Of a stretch of 64,000 nucleotides of DNA, positions 54,343-62,727 are shown piece after piece. The notes beneath the pieces are model-generated. The model had not been told where the DNA came from. It worked only from the letters and a program-made list of their open reading frames with translations, and did no database searches. Positions within the stretch are counted from its first letter, which is position 1, and every line of letters begins with the position of its first letter. The DNA comes from JAZDCJ01 sp036311985 (GTDB lineage Bacteria > Actinomycetota > Actinomycetes > Actinomycetales > Micrococcaceae), in assembly GCF_036311985.1 (NCBI RefSeq), contig NZ_JAZDCJ010000013.1. One strand, 5' to 3'. The translations under genes and the position numbers were made by a program.

Positions 54343-55683
54343 TCAGTGCAGCCTCCTCGGCTTGGAGGAGACGATCGCCGCGGCTCCGCAGGCCATCAGC
54401 AGCACCGCGGCCCACACCGTCAGCCATGTCCCGGCGCTACCGGTCCTGGCCAGCGTCGGACCGTACGACGGCGGGTCGGCGGGCGGCGTGGCCGTCGGCA
54501 CCGGCGTCGTGCTCGTCGAGGCCGACGGCTCCGGGCTCGCGCTCGGCGTGGCGGTCGGATCCGGCGTCGGGTCCGGCGTGACCGTCGGCGTCGCGCTCGG
54601 ATCGGGCGTTTCGCTCGGCGTCGGGTCAGGCGTCTCACTCGACGTCACCGTTGGCGTCGGATCCGGTGTCTCACTCGGCGTGGGCTCGGGCGTCTCATTC
54701 GGCGTCACCGTTGGCGTTGGCGTCACCGTCGGCGTCGGCGTCGGGGTCGGCTTGACCGGCGTCGGCTCGAAGCACGCCTGGTCCTTCTCGGACTTCCCGC
54801 CGGAGGTCATGAGCGCCGTGTTCAGGAAGCCCGTCCCGGACTCGTTCTTCTGCAGCTTGCAGTCCATCGCTTCCGTGCCGACGGCCCCCGGCGCGACGGA
54901 CGCGACCACCGTGATCGTATACCGCTCCGAGTCGGCGTCGCGCTTCAGGGCGCGGTCGCTCGCGAGGACGGCTGTGGTGGACGGCAGGTTCCAACTGCCC
55001 GATCCCGTCGGACCCGTCCAGCCCGCGGAGAGGATCTGCGCGCCGGCGCCGAAGCGGAGCGTGTCGGTGAGGCTGTAGACGGTCGCGCCCTTCTCGTCGC
55101 CCTCGACCTCGATCCGATAGCGGACGAGCCACGTGCCGTTGGACTGGTACGCCGCGGAAAGGGGCTTCTTCTCCATCTCCGGCATCGGCTGCCGGTCCTT
55201 CTGGTCGTCGTCCTTCTTGTCGTCCTTCTTCTTGTCGTCGTCTTTCTTGGAGGACGACGCCGATGCCGCCTTCTCCGACGGCGTCGCCTTCGCGCTGGAC
55301 TTCTGCGAGGGAGCCGACGACTTGGCCGCCTGGCTGGGTGGCGCGGCGGAGGTCGGAGCCGCGGCCTTCTTCTGGGCCGCCTGCTGCGCGGGCGGGTTGA
55401 CGGCCTGCTGGACGACCGGAGGCTCGACGGCGGCCGGCTCGACCGGCGCCGGTGGCGCCTCGGACGAATTGGCCTCGGCGGCCTGGACGACGGCGGGTCC
55501 GGCCTCGGCGTCTTCCGATCCGGAGGCGCCGGGCAGGCCGAGCCCGATGATTGACAGGCTCATGACCAGCGCGGAAGCCGCGATGACCGAGACGGCCTGC
55601 CGTAGGATGCGACGAGTACCCCGGCGCGGGGCGCGCGGCGGCGTCGTCGTACCGTGTTCTTTTCCCCAACGGTGCGGTGCCAC
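54343..55683 (-). CDS. Sortase-anchored surface protein (LARTG signal)
   Basis: A 446-residue exported protein. GTG 55683 follows GGGGGAAAT. A signal helix lies at about 29-52. Then come a Pro/Ala-rich stretch, a Lys/Asp-rich charged stretch (KKDDDKKKDDKKDDD), one beta-sandwich resembling the DUF11 type (NGTWLVRYRIEVEGDE ... NTALMTSG), a long Thr/Pro/Ser/Glu repeat stalk, and a C-terminal sorting signal: LARTG, a hydrophobic helix (TWLTVWAAVLLMACGAAAIV), basic tail. LAxTG signals are typical of class E sortases in high-GC actinobacteria. No sortase gene is in the window. Confidence 0.88.
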   Translation of the reverse strand: MAPHRWGKEHGTTTPPRAPRRGTRRILRQAVSVIAASALVMSLSIIGLGLPGASGSEDAEAGPAVVQAAEANSSEAPPAPVEPAAVEPPVVQQAVNPPAQQAAQKKAAAPTSAAPPSQAAKSSAPSQKSSAKATPSEKAASASSSKKDDDKKKDDKKDDDQKDRQPMPEMEKKPLSAAYQSNGTWLVRYRIEVEGDEKGATVYSLTDTLRFGAGAQILSAGWTGPTGSGSWNLPSTTAVLASDRALKRDADSERYTITVVASVAPGAVGTEAMDCKLQKNESGTGFLNTALMTSGGKSEKDQACFEPTPVKPTPTPTPTVTPTPTVTPNETPEPTPSETPDPTPTVTSSETPDPTPSETPDPSATPTVTPDPTPDPTATPSASPEPSASTSTTPVPTATPPADPPSYGPTLARTGSAGTWLTVWAAVLLMACGAAAIVSSKPRRLH

Positions 55684-55894
55684 ATTTCCCCCATGTGCCC
55701 CAAGAGCCCGCGACGCCCTCAGGCAAGTTGCCGGGCCCCGCTCCCCAGCGGATCAATGCCCCGGCAGATGGGTAGTCGCCCCCAAGGTTCCTACTGCATC
55801 CCCCGCTTGTGACAGCCCCAAGAACTCGAACCGAGTAAATTGCTTGTCGAATCTCAACTGTAGAACCAGCAGTCGACCGTGTCCAGCGTCCGCG

Positions 55895-57262
55895 TTGACT
55901 CAACGTAGATGCTCGCGAAACGGGGCCGTTGCCTCATTTAGGAATGCTCGCGTAGCTCTGGCCATCGATGGGGCAACGGGGTGTGCTGGGGCGATGAGAG
56001 AGGGAATCTCGATGAAGGCCCGCCGTGAGATCGTCCGGGCGTTGGCGGTGGAGTACGCGAAGGCGTCCAAGGGCGAGAAGTCCGTGATCCTGGACCATGT
56101 GTGCACGGCGATGGGCTGGTCGCGTGCGAACGCCCGGCGCCGGCTCGTTGCCGCCGGTAAGGCGCGGGCCGGTCCCACGCCGTTGCCGCGGCGGCGGCAG
56201 CGGAAGTACGGTCCGGAGTCCCGGGCCGTGTTGGAGCGCGTGTGGACGCTCTCGGGCGAGCCCTGCGGCAAGTACCTCGCCGTGGTGATGGAAGACCATC
56301 TGGAGCGCTTCGAGCGCTTCGGGGAGCTCGCAGAGCTGGCCGGGCTGCTCGACGACACCGTGCGGGGCGAGCTGTCCTCGATGTCCGGGGCCACGATCGA
56401 CCGCTACCTGGCCCCGCTGCGCAAGGCCCGCTACCCGGCCGCCTCGCTCTCGTCCACCCGGCCCGGGGCGATGCTGCGCTCGGAGATCCCGGTGCGCTGG
56501 TCCGGGACGCCGATGGAGCAGGAGCCGGGGTTCTTCGAGACCGACACCGTCGCGCACTGCGGACACAGCCTCTTCGGGGAGGACCTGCGGACCATCACGC
56601 TCACCGACGTGTTCACCGGGTGGACGGCGAACACCGCGGTCCGCAACCGCGCCCACCGCAACGTCCTGGCCGGCGTCGCCGGGCTCGCGGACGCGTTGCC
56701 GTATCCGATGCGTGGACTGGACTTCGACAACGGCGGCGAGTTCGTCAACGTCCCGCTGACCGGGTGGGCCCGGGGCCGGGGCATCGAGCTCACCCGGGCC
56801 CGCCCGTACCGGCACAACGACAACGCCCACGTCGAGCAGCGCAACCGCGACTGGGTGCGCCGGCACGCGTTCCGCTACCGCTACGAGGGCCCGGAGGAAC
56901 TGGAGCTGCTCCAGCAGCTCTGGGTCCTGGTCGACGCACGGAATAACCACCTGCTGCCCATGGTCAAGGCCAAGGACCACACGACCTCGTCCTCCGGACG
57001 CCGACGCCGGACCTACGACAAGCCGCGGACCGCCTACCAGCGGCTGCTGGACGCGGGGGCGATGGACGAGGAGAACGCCCGGGCTCTGGCGGAGATCCAC
57101 CGGGAACTGAACCCGGCGGCGATCACCCGCGGGATCAACGCGATCCAGAACCAGCTCATCAACCGGGCCAGGCTACGCACCCAGCACGACGGCACCACCG
57201 CTACGCGAGCAAAATAGCTGAGGCAACAGCGAACACCACGCGAGCATATTGACATGAGGCAA
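55895..57262 (+). mobile_element. IS1202-like insertion sequence
   Basis: One transposase gene between inverted ends. Each end carries two copies of TTG(C/A)CTCA-(7-8)-TGCTCGCG: left at 55895 and 55929, right (inverted) at 57255-57262 and about 57219-57226, with the inner arms extending to TGCTCGCGTAGC. The element appears intact. Exact outer boundaries and target duplication could not be fixed by eye. Confidence 0.8.
56012..57217 (+). CDS. DDE transposase, ISNCY/IS1202 group
   Basis: A 401-residue transposase with N-terminal helix-turn-helix (HVCTAMGWSRANARRRLV) and an integrase-type catalytic core: first Asp in FFETDTVAHCG, TLTDVFTGWTANTAVRNRA, second Asp in GLDFDNGGEFVN, and Glu in RHNDNAHVEQRN. 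This arrangement is the IS1202-type signature. ATG 56012 follows GAGGGA; an ATG 18 bases upstream is possible. It is intact, so the element may be active. Confidence 0.9.
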   Translation: MKARREIVRALAVEYAKASKGEKSVILDHVCTAMGWSRANARRRLVAAGKARAGPTPLPRRRQRKYGPESRAVLERVWTLSGEPCGKYLAVVMEDHLERFERFGELAELAGLLDDTVRGELSSMSGATIDRYLAPLRKARYPAASLSSTRPGAMLRSEIPVRWSGTPMEQEPGFFETDTVAHCGHSLFGEDLRTITLTDVFTGWTANTAVRNRAHRNVLAGVAGLADALPYPMRGLDFDNGGEFVNVPLTGWARGRGIELTRARPYRHNDNAHVEQRNRDWVRRHAFRYRYEGPEELELLQQLWVLVDARNNHLLPMVKAKDHTTSSSGRRRRTYDKPRTAYQRLLDAGAMDEENARALAEIHRELNPAAITRGINAIQNQLINRARLRTQHDGTTATRAK

Positions 57263-57345
57263 GGCGCGGCCGCCTCAAACCCCAACGGAGAGCATCCGTC
57301 GTTCCTCGCCGATCGGTGGCGACCTCGCCGAGAGCCGCGGGATCC

Positions 57346-57426
57346 TTCCCAGTTCTCGGTCATCCCGGGCTCTCGAACACGGCGAGTCTCGCCGACACGC
57401 CGCACGGCCGCAGCGAGAAGTGGGAA
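57346..57426. repeat. ~80-bp nested palindrome at the right end of the accessory block
   Basis: Outer arms TTCCCAGTTCTCG (57346-57358) and CGAGAAGTGGGAA (57414-57426), one mismatch; inside is GGCGA-GTC-TCGCC and CGCCGACACGCCGC. It lies after the rimI stop. The rest of the gap 57263-57521 is unfeatured. Confidence 0.8.
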
Positions 57427-57521
57427 GCTCTTCAGACCGTCCTGGAGGAGCCCACCTTGGGGAGCCGATTCGCTCGGCAGGCACGGATATGGTGCCGCCG
57501 TTTCGGCGCCAACGCGATCGG

Positions 57522-58001
57522 CTAGTCGGCGGCCACCGCGCCGAGCGTGAGGCGCATGATGAGGGCGTCGGTGCCGCCCGGGTAGTAGCCGCGGCGGGTG
57601 TGGATGTGCTCGAACCCGAACCGTGTGTAGAGCTCCTGGGCGCGCGGGTTGTCGGCGCGCACCTCGAGCAGCACGTCGCCGGCGCCACGGGCCCGGGCCT
57701 CGGCGACGAGCCCTGCGAGCAGGGCGGAGCCGATGCCCCTCCCCTCGTGCTCGGGGACCACGGCGATGGTCTGCACGTCGGCGAGCGGCAGGACGCACAT
57801 CAGCCCGCAGTAGCCGACGATCTCCCCGCCGGCCTCGGCGACCCAGTAGCGCCGGGTGTCGGTCTGGCCCAGCTCGTCGTGGAACATCGACAGCGGCCAG
57901 GCGTCCTCCGGAAAGAGCCGCTCCTCGAGGGCGTGCACGACGGGGATGTCGGCGGCGGTCATGCCGCGCAGCACCCAGCCGGGTGCCGTCTCGGCGCTCA
58001 C
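57522..58001 (-). CDS. rimI: Ribosomal-protein-alanine N-acetyltransferase RimI
   Basis: A 159-residue GNAT acetyltransferase. The acetyl-CoA loop is VPEHEGRGIGSALL, followed by LLEVRADNPRAQELYTRFGFE, the RimI signature. It acetylates the N-terminus of ribosomal protein S18 in the model case. The GTG start overlaps the tsaB stop as GTGA, as in the conserved tsaB-rimI-tsaD order, but tsaD is 30.6 kb away. Confidence 0.95.
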   Translation of the reverse strand: MSAETAPGWVLRGMTAADIPVVHALEERLFPEDAWPLSMFHDELGQTDTRRYWVAEAGGEIVGYCGLMCVLPLADVQTIAVVPEHEGRGIGSALLAGLVAEARARGAGDVLLEVRADNPRAQELYTRFGFEHIHTRRGYYPGGTDALIMRLTLGAVAAD

Positions 58002-58696
58002 GCGGTGCCCTTGCGCATGGCGGCGGGGACCTTGGCGTCGGACTCGCGCAGGTAGAGCGGGGTCGTGGGCAGCAGCTCCTGCCCCTGGGCCAGGCACCCC
58101 AGGGCGAAGGCGCCGAGGGAGGCCGCGCGCGGGACGCGGGTGGCGAAGCGTTCGACGCCGGTCGCCCCGGCCCCGGCGAGCGCCTCCGGATACAGCGCGG
58201 TTCCGGCGCCGTAGACCCGGCACGCGGGGAGGTCTCCGGGGGCTCCGACGTGCGGGCCGTCGAGCAGCGCGCCGTCGCCGGCATAGCGGGCCCAGTAGAG
58301 CTCCTTGCGCCGGGCGTCGATGGCGACGCTGAAACCCTCGCCCACTGCGCCGGCCTCGGCCGGGTCGGCGAGCACGTCCCAGGCGATGGCATCAAGGCTC
58401 ATGACCCCGTCGACGGGCACGCCCCAGGCGAAGCCGAGGGTGCGGGCGGTCGCGATGCCGACGCGCAGGCCGGTGAACGGGCCGGGTCCGACGCCGACGA
58501 CGATCCGCTCGAGCTCCCGCCCGTCGATGCCGGCCTGCTCGAGCAGGCCGGCGATGGCGGGGGCGAGCACCTCGGAGTGCGTGTTGGTCTCGGTGGTGGC
58601 GAAGGACTCGAGGACCTCGGCCCTCCCGTCCTCGTCGTGGGCCTTGAGCAGCGCCGCGGAGGCGATGGCGGACGTGTCGATGGCGAGGACGAGCAT
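57998..58696 (-). CDS. tsaB: tRNA t6A biosynthesis protein TsaB
   Basis: A 232-residue ASKHA-fold partner of TsaD. It opens LAIDTSAIASAALL and has GVGPGPFTGLRVGIATARTLGF; like other TsaB proteins it lacks the metal-binding histidines. tsaE is not adjacent. ATG 58696 is the only well-placed start. Confidence 0.95.
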   Translation of the reverse strand: MLVLAIDTSAIASAALLKAHDEDGRAEVLESFATTETNTHSEVLAPAIAGLLEQAGIDGRELERIVVGVGPGPFTGLRVGIATARTLGFAWGVPVDGVMSLDAIAWDVLADPAEAGAVGEGFSVAIDARRKELYWARYAGDGALLDGPHVGAPGDLPACRVYGAGTALYPEALAGAGATGVERFATRVPRAASLGAFALGCLAQGQELLPTTPLYLRESDAKVPAAMRKGTA

Positions 58697-58749
58697 GGTC
58701 TCGATTCTAGCCGCGGTCCGCCGGCTCCCGTCCCCTCTGTGGTGTGTTC

Positions 58750-59505
58750 CTAGGTCTCCGACCCCGACCTCACGAGCCCGGCCAGCAGGCGCCAGACCCG
58801 GCCCGAGTCGATCGGCGCGAGGCGGACCTCGGCCCCGCGGGAGCCATCGTCTGCCACGCCGAACGCGCAGTGCCCTGCCCGGCCCGCGTTGATGAAGCCC
58901 AGCATGGCTCCGTCCGACGTGGCGACGTCCCAGACGAACCACGGCGCCTCCCACAGCGCGCCCAGGCCTTCGGGGCCCGGCCCGTCGTGGCGCCCGGCGG
59001 CGCGCGCCTCGAACTCGTCGAGCGGCAGGGCCGCGGGTCCGGCCAGCAGCGGCGCCACGGGCCGCACGCCCGCCCATGCGCACACGGTCGAGGGTGCCTC
59101 GGAGGACCGCACGAGGTCCAGCCGCTGCATGGCGTCGTCGGCGATCCCCGGCACGGCTCCCGGGCGTAGTTCCTCGGCGCTGGGCCCGGCGAGGACCGTC
59201 GCACCTCCGTCCCCGAACCACAGGCTCAGGGTGGAGTGGCTGTCCAGGTAGCGCCCGGTGACGGTCCAGGCCGGCCCGGCGCCGACGTTGTCCAAGTAGC
59301 GAGCCCCCGACGCGCGCAGCCGCGAGCGCCCGTCGATCAGCCCCGCCTCGTGCAGGGCCAGCAGTTCCCTGCGGCGTCGGACGCGGTCCAGCAGCCCGGG
59401 GCCGCCGCGCCGGTGGATGCGCTCGAGCAGTCCGAACCCGGCCGGGTCCACGCCGGGCCCGGTCGGCGCGTAGAGCGGTTCCACGCCCGCGGGTCCCGCG
59501 CTCAT
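58750..59505 (-). CDS. Hypothetical protein (possibly secretion-associated)
   Basis: A 251-residue soluble protein, not recognised. It alternates charged helices (ERIHRRGGPGLLDRVRRRRE) with beta-rich segments (STLSLWFGDGGATVLAGPS, WFVWDVATSDGAMLGFINAG). The composition is loosely like EspG-type type VII secretion chaperones, an unverified impression. It is translationally coupled (ATGA) to the 59885 gene and precedes tsaB by 53 bases. Confidence 0.6.
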   Translation of the reverse strand: MSAGPAGVEPLYAPTGPGVDPAGFGLLERIHRRGGPGLLDRVRRRRELLALHEAGLIDGRSRLRASGARYLDNVGAGPAWTVTGRYLDSHSTLSLWFGDGGATVLAGPSAEELRPGAVPGIADDAMQRLDLVRSSEAPSTVCAWAGVRPVAPLLAGPAALPLDEFEARAAGRHDGPGPEGLGALWEAPWFVWDVATSDGAMLGFINAGRAGHCAFGVADDGSRGAEVRLAPIDSGRVWRLLAGLVRSGSET

Positions 59506-59885
59506 GCGGCGAGCCGCAATCCGGCGGCGAACTGGTCGAATTGTCCCCCAAGCATCGGGTAGTCCTCGAGCGCGCAGCTGAGCGTGACCTCGAGCATCCA
59601 GTCGCTGTAGGGGACCTCCCAACGGCGCGTGAACACGGGCTCGCCCGCACTGCTGCGGCGCGTGAGGTCGGTGCGCCGGGCGGGCCTGCCGCGGAACTCC
59701 TCCCAGGACTGTTCGACGACATAGAGCCGATCGGCGCCGGGCTCCATCGATCCGGCGTAGGCGACCGCGACGATCCCCGCGGGCCGGCCAGGGCGCGGGA
59801 GCACCGCGGCGAACGCGGAGCCGTGGGCCTCGAGCTGGATCCACCCGTCGGGCAGGTCCTCGGCGCTGAGCGGGATTCTCGTCAT
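59502..59885 (-). CDS. Hypothetical protein coupled to the 58750 gene
   Basis: A 127-residue soluble protein with regular beta-alpha composition (PDGWIQLEAHGSAFAAVLPR, WEVPYSDWMLEVTLSCALED, FDQFAAGLRLA). Not recognised. Its stop overlaps the next start by four bases, so both gene products probably act together. It diverges from the histidine kinase gene across 93 bases. Confidence 0.6.
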   Translation of the reverse strand: MTRIPLSAEDLPDGWIQLEAHGSAFAAVLPRPGRPAGIVAVAYAGSMEPGADRLYVVEQSWEEFRGRPARRTDLTRRSSAGEPVFTRRWEVPYSDWMLEVTLSCALEDYPMLGGQFDQFAAGLRLAA

Positions 59886-59978
59886 GGTCGTTTCAGCGTA
59901 GGCGGGCCGGCCGCGCCCCGCGATGGGGAGAACTCCCCATCGCGCCGCGCCGGAGACCCCCGCACCTAGACTGGGCAG

Positions 59979-61607
59979 GTGAAGAAGCTCCCGCACCCGG
60001 TCCTGATGCTGGGGTTCCGCGACTACTACGACAACCTTCCGGTCAACCAGCAGCACGTCATCAGCAATCTCCCCCTCGCCGCGGCCTCGCTCGCGGCGGT
60101 CGTCCTGCTGCGCTGGATGCATCCGGGTCAGGAGGACCGGCTGCTGAACTACGCGGGGCTCGCCCTCGTGGGCCTGGTCCTGCTGGCGGCGTGGCGCGTC
60201 CCGTGGGACCGGCTGCCGTATTGGGCGCCGGTGGTCCTGGCGGGCGTGGACGTCGTCGCGATCACCTTGATGATGTCGGCCTGGACGCCGCTGCTGGGCG
60301 GGGTCGCGGCGCTGACCGTGTTCCCGGTGATGTGGATCGCGTGGTCGGGCTGGCATCCGGTGGCGACGGTCGTGGGCGGCTTCGTCCTGCCGATCTCCGT
60401 GGCCCTCGTGGGCGAGTGGGTCAACGGGGACGGCCGCTCCCCCACGGCGCTCGTCGCGGCGGCGCTCATGAGCGTGATCGTCGGCTTCATCGCCATCGAG
60501 GCCACGGGGACGACGGCGGACCAGCACCGCCGCGCGCGCCTCGCCTCGCGCCTGGCGGACGTCGAGCGGCAGCGCGCGGAGTCCTTCGCGACGGCCCTGG
60601 ACGCCACGGGCGTGGGCGTGGTCTCCTTCGATGCCGAGGGCCGCGTGCTCTTCCGACACGGGCCGATGGCGCCGGGCGAGGAGCTGGCGACCATGGCCGA
60701 CGCGTTGGCGTGGGAGCGGCGGGCCGGGATGCTGGACCGGGACGGGAAGCGGCCGCTCGCGGACGCGGAGTACCCGTTCCGGTCGGCGGCCGACGGGCGG
60801 TCGGTGCGCGGCAAGGTCGTCTGGATCCGCAGCGGCGGCAAGGACCATGCCGCCCTCGTGACCGTGGAGCAGCACACCGACTCGAGCGGCGGACGGGCCG
60901 GGGCCACGGTGGTGCTCCAGAACGCCACGGAGCTGTTCGAGCAGCTCCGCCGGCGCGAGAACTTCCTCGCCGCCCTCAACCACGAGCTGCGCACGCCGCT
61001 GACCACGATCCTCGGTACCGTGGAGCTCTCGCTAGAGCTCGGCGCGGAGCCGGACCGGCGCACCCTCGAGGCCGTGCACCGCAACGCCGTCCGCATGGCC
61101 TCGCTCGTGGAGGGCCTGCTCTCCACGGTCCCGGGCTGGCAGCGCTCGGCCTCGCTGCCCGTGGACCTCGGCGAGCTGCTCCAGGGGGCCGCGGACGACG
61201 TCCGCCGCTCGGCGCCGGACGGCATCACCGTCCACGTCGAGGTCTTGGATTCCCCCGTGGTCCTGGGTGATCCCGTCCGGCTTGAGCAGCTCGTGGCCAA
61301 CCTGACCTCGAACGCCGTCAAGTACTCCCCCGGTGGCGGCGCCGTCCGGCTTCGGGCCGTCGGGACGGAGACCGGGCACGTGGTCCTCGGCGTCTCCGAC
61401 GAGGGCGTCGGCATGGACGCCGCCGACCTCGAGCGCGCCCAGGAGATGTTCTACCGTTCGGCGACCGCCCGCACGTCCACGACGCGCGGCCTGGGCCTGG
61501 GCCTGGCCATTTGCCGGGAGATCGCCGAGGCCCATGGCGGCACGCTCGAGATCGAGTCGCGCCCGGGAGCCGGCACCTCGGTCCGCGTCACGCTGCCCGC
61601 GGGCTGA
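59979..61607 (+). CDS. Sensor histidine kinase
   Basis: A 542-residue membrane kinase. Residues 25-175 hold about five hydrophobic helices. A PAS-like region follows (ALDATGVGVVSFDAEGRVLF). The H-box is FLAALNHELRTPLTTIL with His335; the N-box ANLTSNAVKYSPGG, G1 DEGVGM and G2 GLGLGLAICREIAEAHGG complete an intact catalytic domain. GTG 59979 has a GGGCAGG ribosome site. It converges on the response-regulator gene 63 bases downstream, presumably its partner. The signal is unknown. Confidence 0.93.
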   Translation: MKKLPHPVLMLGFRDYYDNLPVNQQHVISNLPLAAASLAAVVLLRWMHPGQEDRLLNYAGLALVGLVLLAAWRVPWDRLPYWAPVVLAGVDVVAITLMMSAWTPLLGGVAALTVFPVMWIAWSGWHPVATVVGGFVLPISVALVGEWVNGDGRSPTALVAAALMSVIVGFIAIEATGTTADQHRRARLASRLADVERQRAESFATALDATGVGVVSFDAEGRVLFRHGPMAPGEELATMADALAWERRAGMLDRDGKRPLADAEYPFRSAADGRSVRGKVVWIRSGGKDHAALVTVEQHTDSSGGRAGATVVLQNATELFEQLRRRENFLAALNHELRTPLTTILGTVELSLELGAEPDRRTLEAVHRNAVRMASLVEGLLSTVPGWQRSASLPVDLGELLQGAADDVRRSAPDGITVHVEVLDSPVVLGDPVRLEQLVANLTSNAVKYSPGGGAVRLRAVGTETGHVVLGVSDEGVGMDAADLERAQEMFYRSATARTSTTRGLGLGLAICREIAEAHGGTLEIESRPGAGTSVRVTLPAG

Positions 61608-61670
61608 GTGCCGGCAGCGGCCGATGGTCGCGGAGTCGACGACTGGCGCCCTCCGCAAGGATCCTTCCCC

Positions 61671-62467
61671 TCAGTCCGCCGCGGCTTCCTGATGGAGGAC
61701 CGAGCCGATTCGGGAGGCCGTCACGGGCACCCGCCCCGCTGCCGTCGACGACGACGGCGCCGCGAGCCGGTACCCGACGCCACGGACGGTCTCGATCCAG
61801 CGGAGCGCGCGGGAGTCGTCGCCGATCTTGCGGCGTAGGTTGGCCATGTGGACCTCGAGGGCGCGCAGTTCGGACGGCTGCACGGGACGCCGACCGGCGC
61901 CGCCGCCGAGCAGCCGGGCCAGGCACTCGCGCGAGCGGACCCGGCGTCCGCCGCGGAGCAGCTGCTCGAGGAGGATGAACTCGCTGCGGGTCAGCGACAC
62001 GGGCTCGCCGTCGCGCGTGGCGTACTGCTGGCGGTGTTCAGGCGCAGCCCGTCGCTTTCAAAGACGTCGCCGGGCCCGGGCACGGCGGCCCCGTCCCAGC
62101 GGGCGCGGCGGATGAGCGCGTTGACGCGGGAGCGGACCTCGCGGACGGAGAAGGGCCGGGGCATGAAGTCGTCTGCGCCGGCGTCGAGCGCCTCGATCGC
62201 GTCCCCGGTGCTGTCGTGGCTCGAGACGACGACGAGCAGGGCGTCGCTCGCGGCCCGGATCTGGCGTACCACAGCGGGCCCGTCGGCGTCGGGCAGGCAG
62301 AGGTCGGCCACGACGAGGCCGGGCCGGGCGCGGGCCAGCAGCTTGGCGGCGTCACGCATCGTGGCGGCCTCGTGCACCGTGAACCCACCGAGCTCGAGAG
62401 CGTCCCGAAGGCTCCCGCGCGCCTCGGCGTCGGCGTCCAGCACCACGGCCAGGCGGCCTTTGCCCAT
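61671..62467 (-). pseudogene. OmpR/PhoB-type response regulator, frameshifted
   Basis: The receiver (ATG 62467 behind GGAGG; phospho-acceptor Asp in VVADLCLPDADG; acidic pair in VVLDADAEAR) and the winged helix DNA-binding domain (SLTRSEFILLEQLLRGG, HMANLRRKIGDD, IETVRGVGYRL) are both complete but in different frames. Restoring one base near 62018-62028 joins FESDGLRLNT to QQYATRDGEPVSLTRSEF. The receiver's conserved Lys before Pro-Phe is Arg (MPRPFS). Partner of the convergent kinase. Either a real one-base loss or a sequencing error. Confidence 0.85.
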
Positions 62468-62534
62468 GGTCTTCCTCCCCCAGGTCGTCTTCTCGGCCCC
62501 GCTCCCCGGCGGGGCCCGCGCCGGGACCAGGCGT

Positions 62535-62545
62535 CCGGCGTCGTA
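62535..62545. repeat. Intergenic copy of the dispersed motif TACGACGCCGG
   Basis: Exact copy in reverse orientation (CCGGCGTCGTA) in the 5' region of the response-regulator gene, the only exact copy outside coding sequence. The rest of 62468-62727 is the divergent promoter region of the regulator and the sigma-factor gene. Confidence 0.7.
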
Positions 62546-62727
62546 CCGGATCCTTTCAGCGCTTCCTTCAGGAAAGAGCCCAGTTCCGCTCGATGATGAC
62601 GCCGGCTTTACACGGAATCCGCGCAAACCTTGAGGAAATCTTTCGTTTTGCGCGTCATACTCGTCGGGAAAGCAACTCTTTAGTGTGCGAGAGCCGTTGG
62701 GGACGGCTCCGCACCGACGGAAGGACT

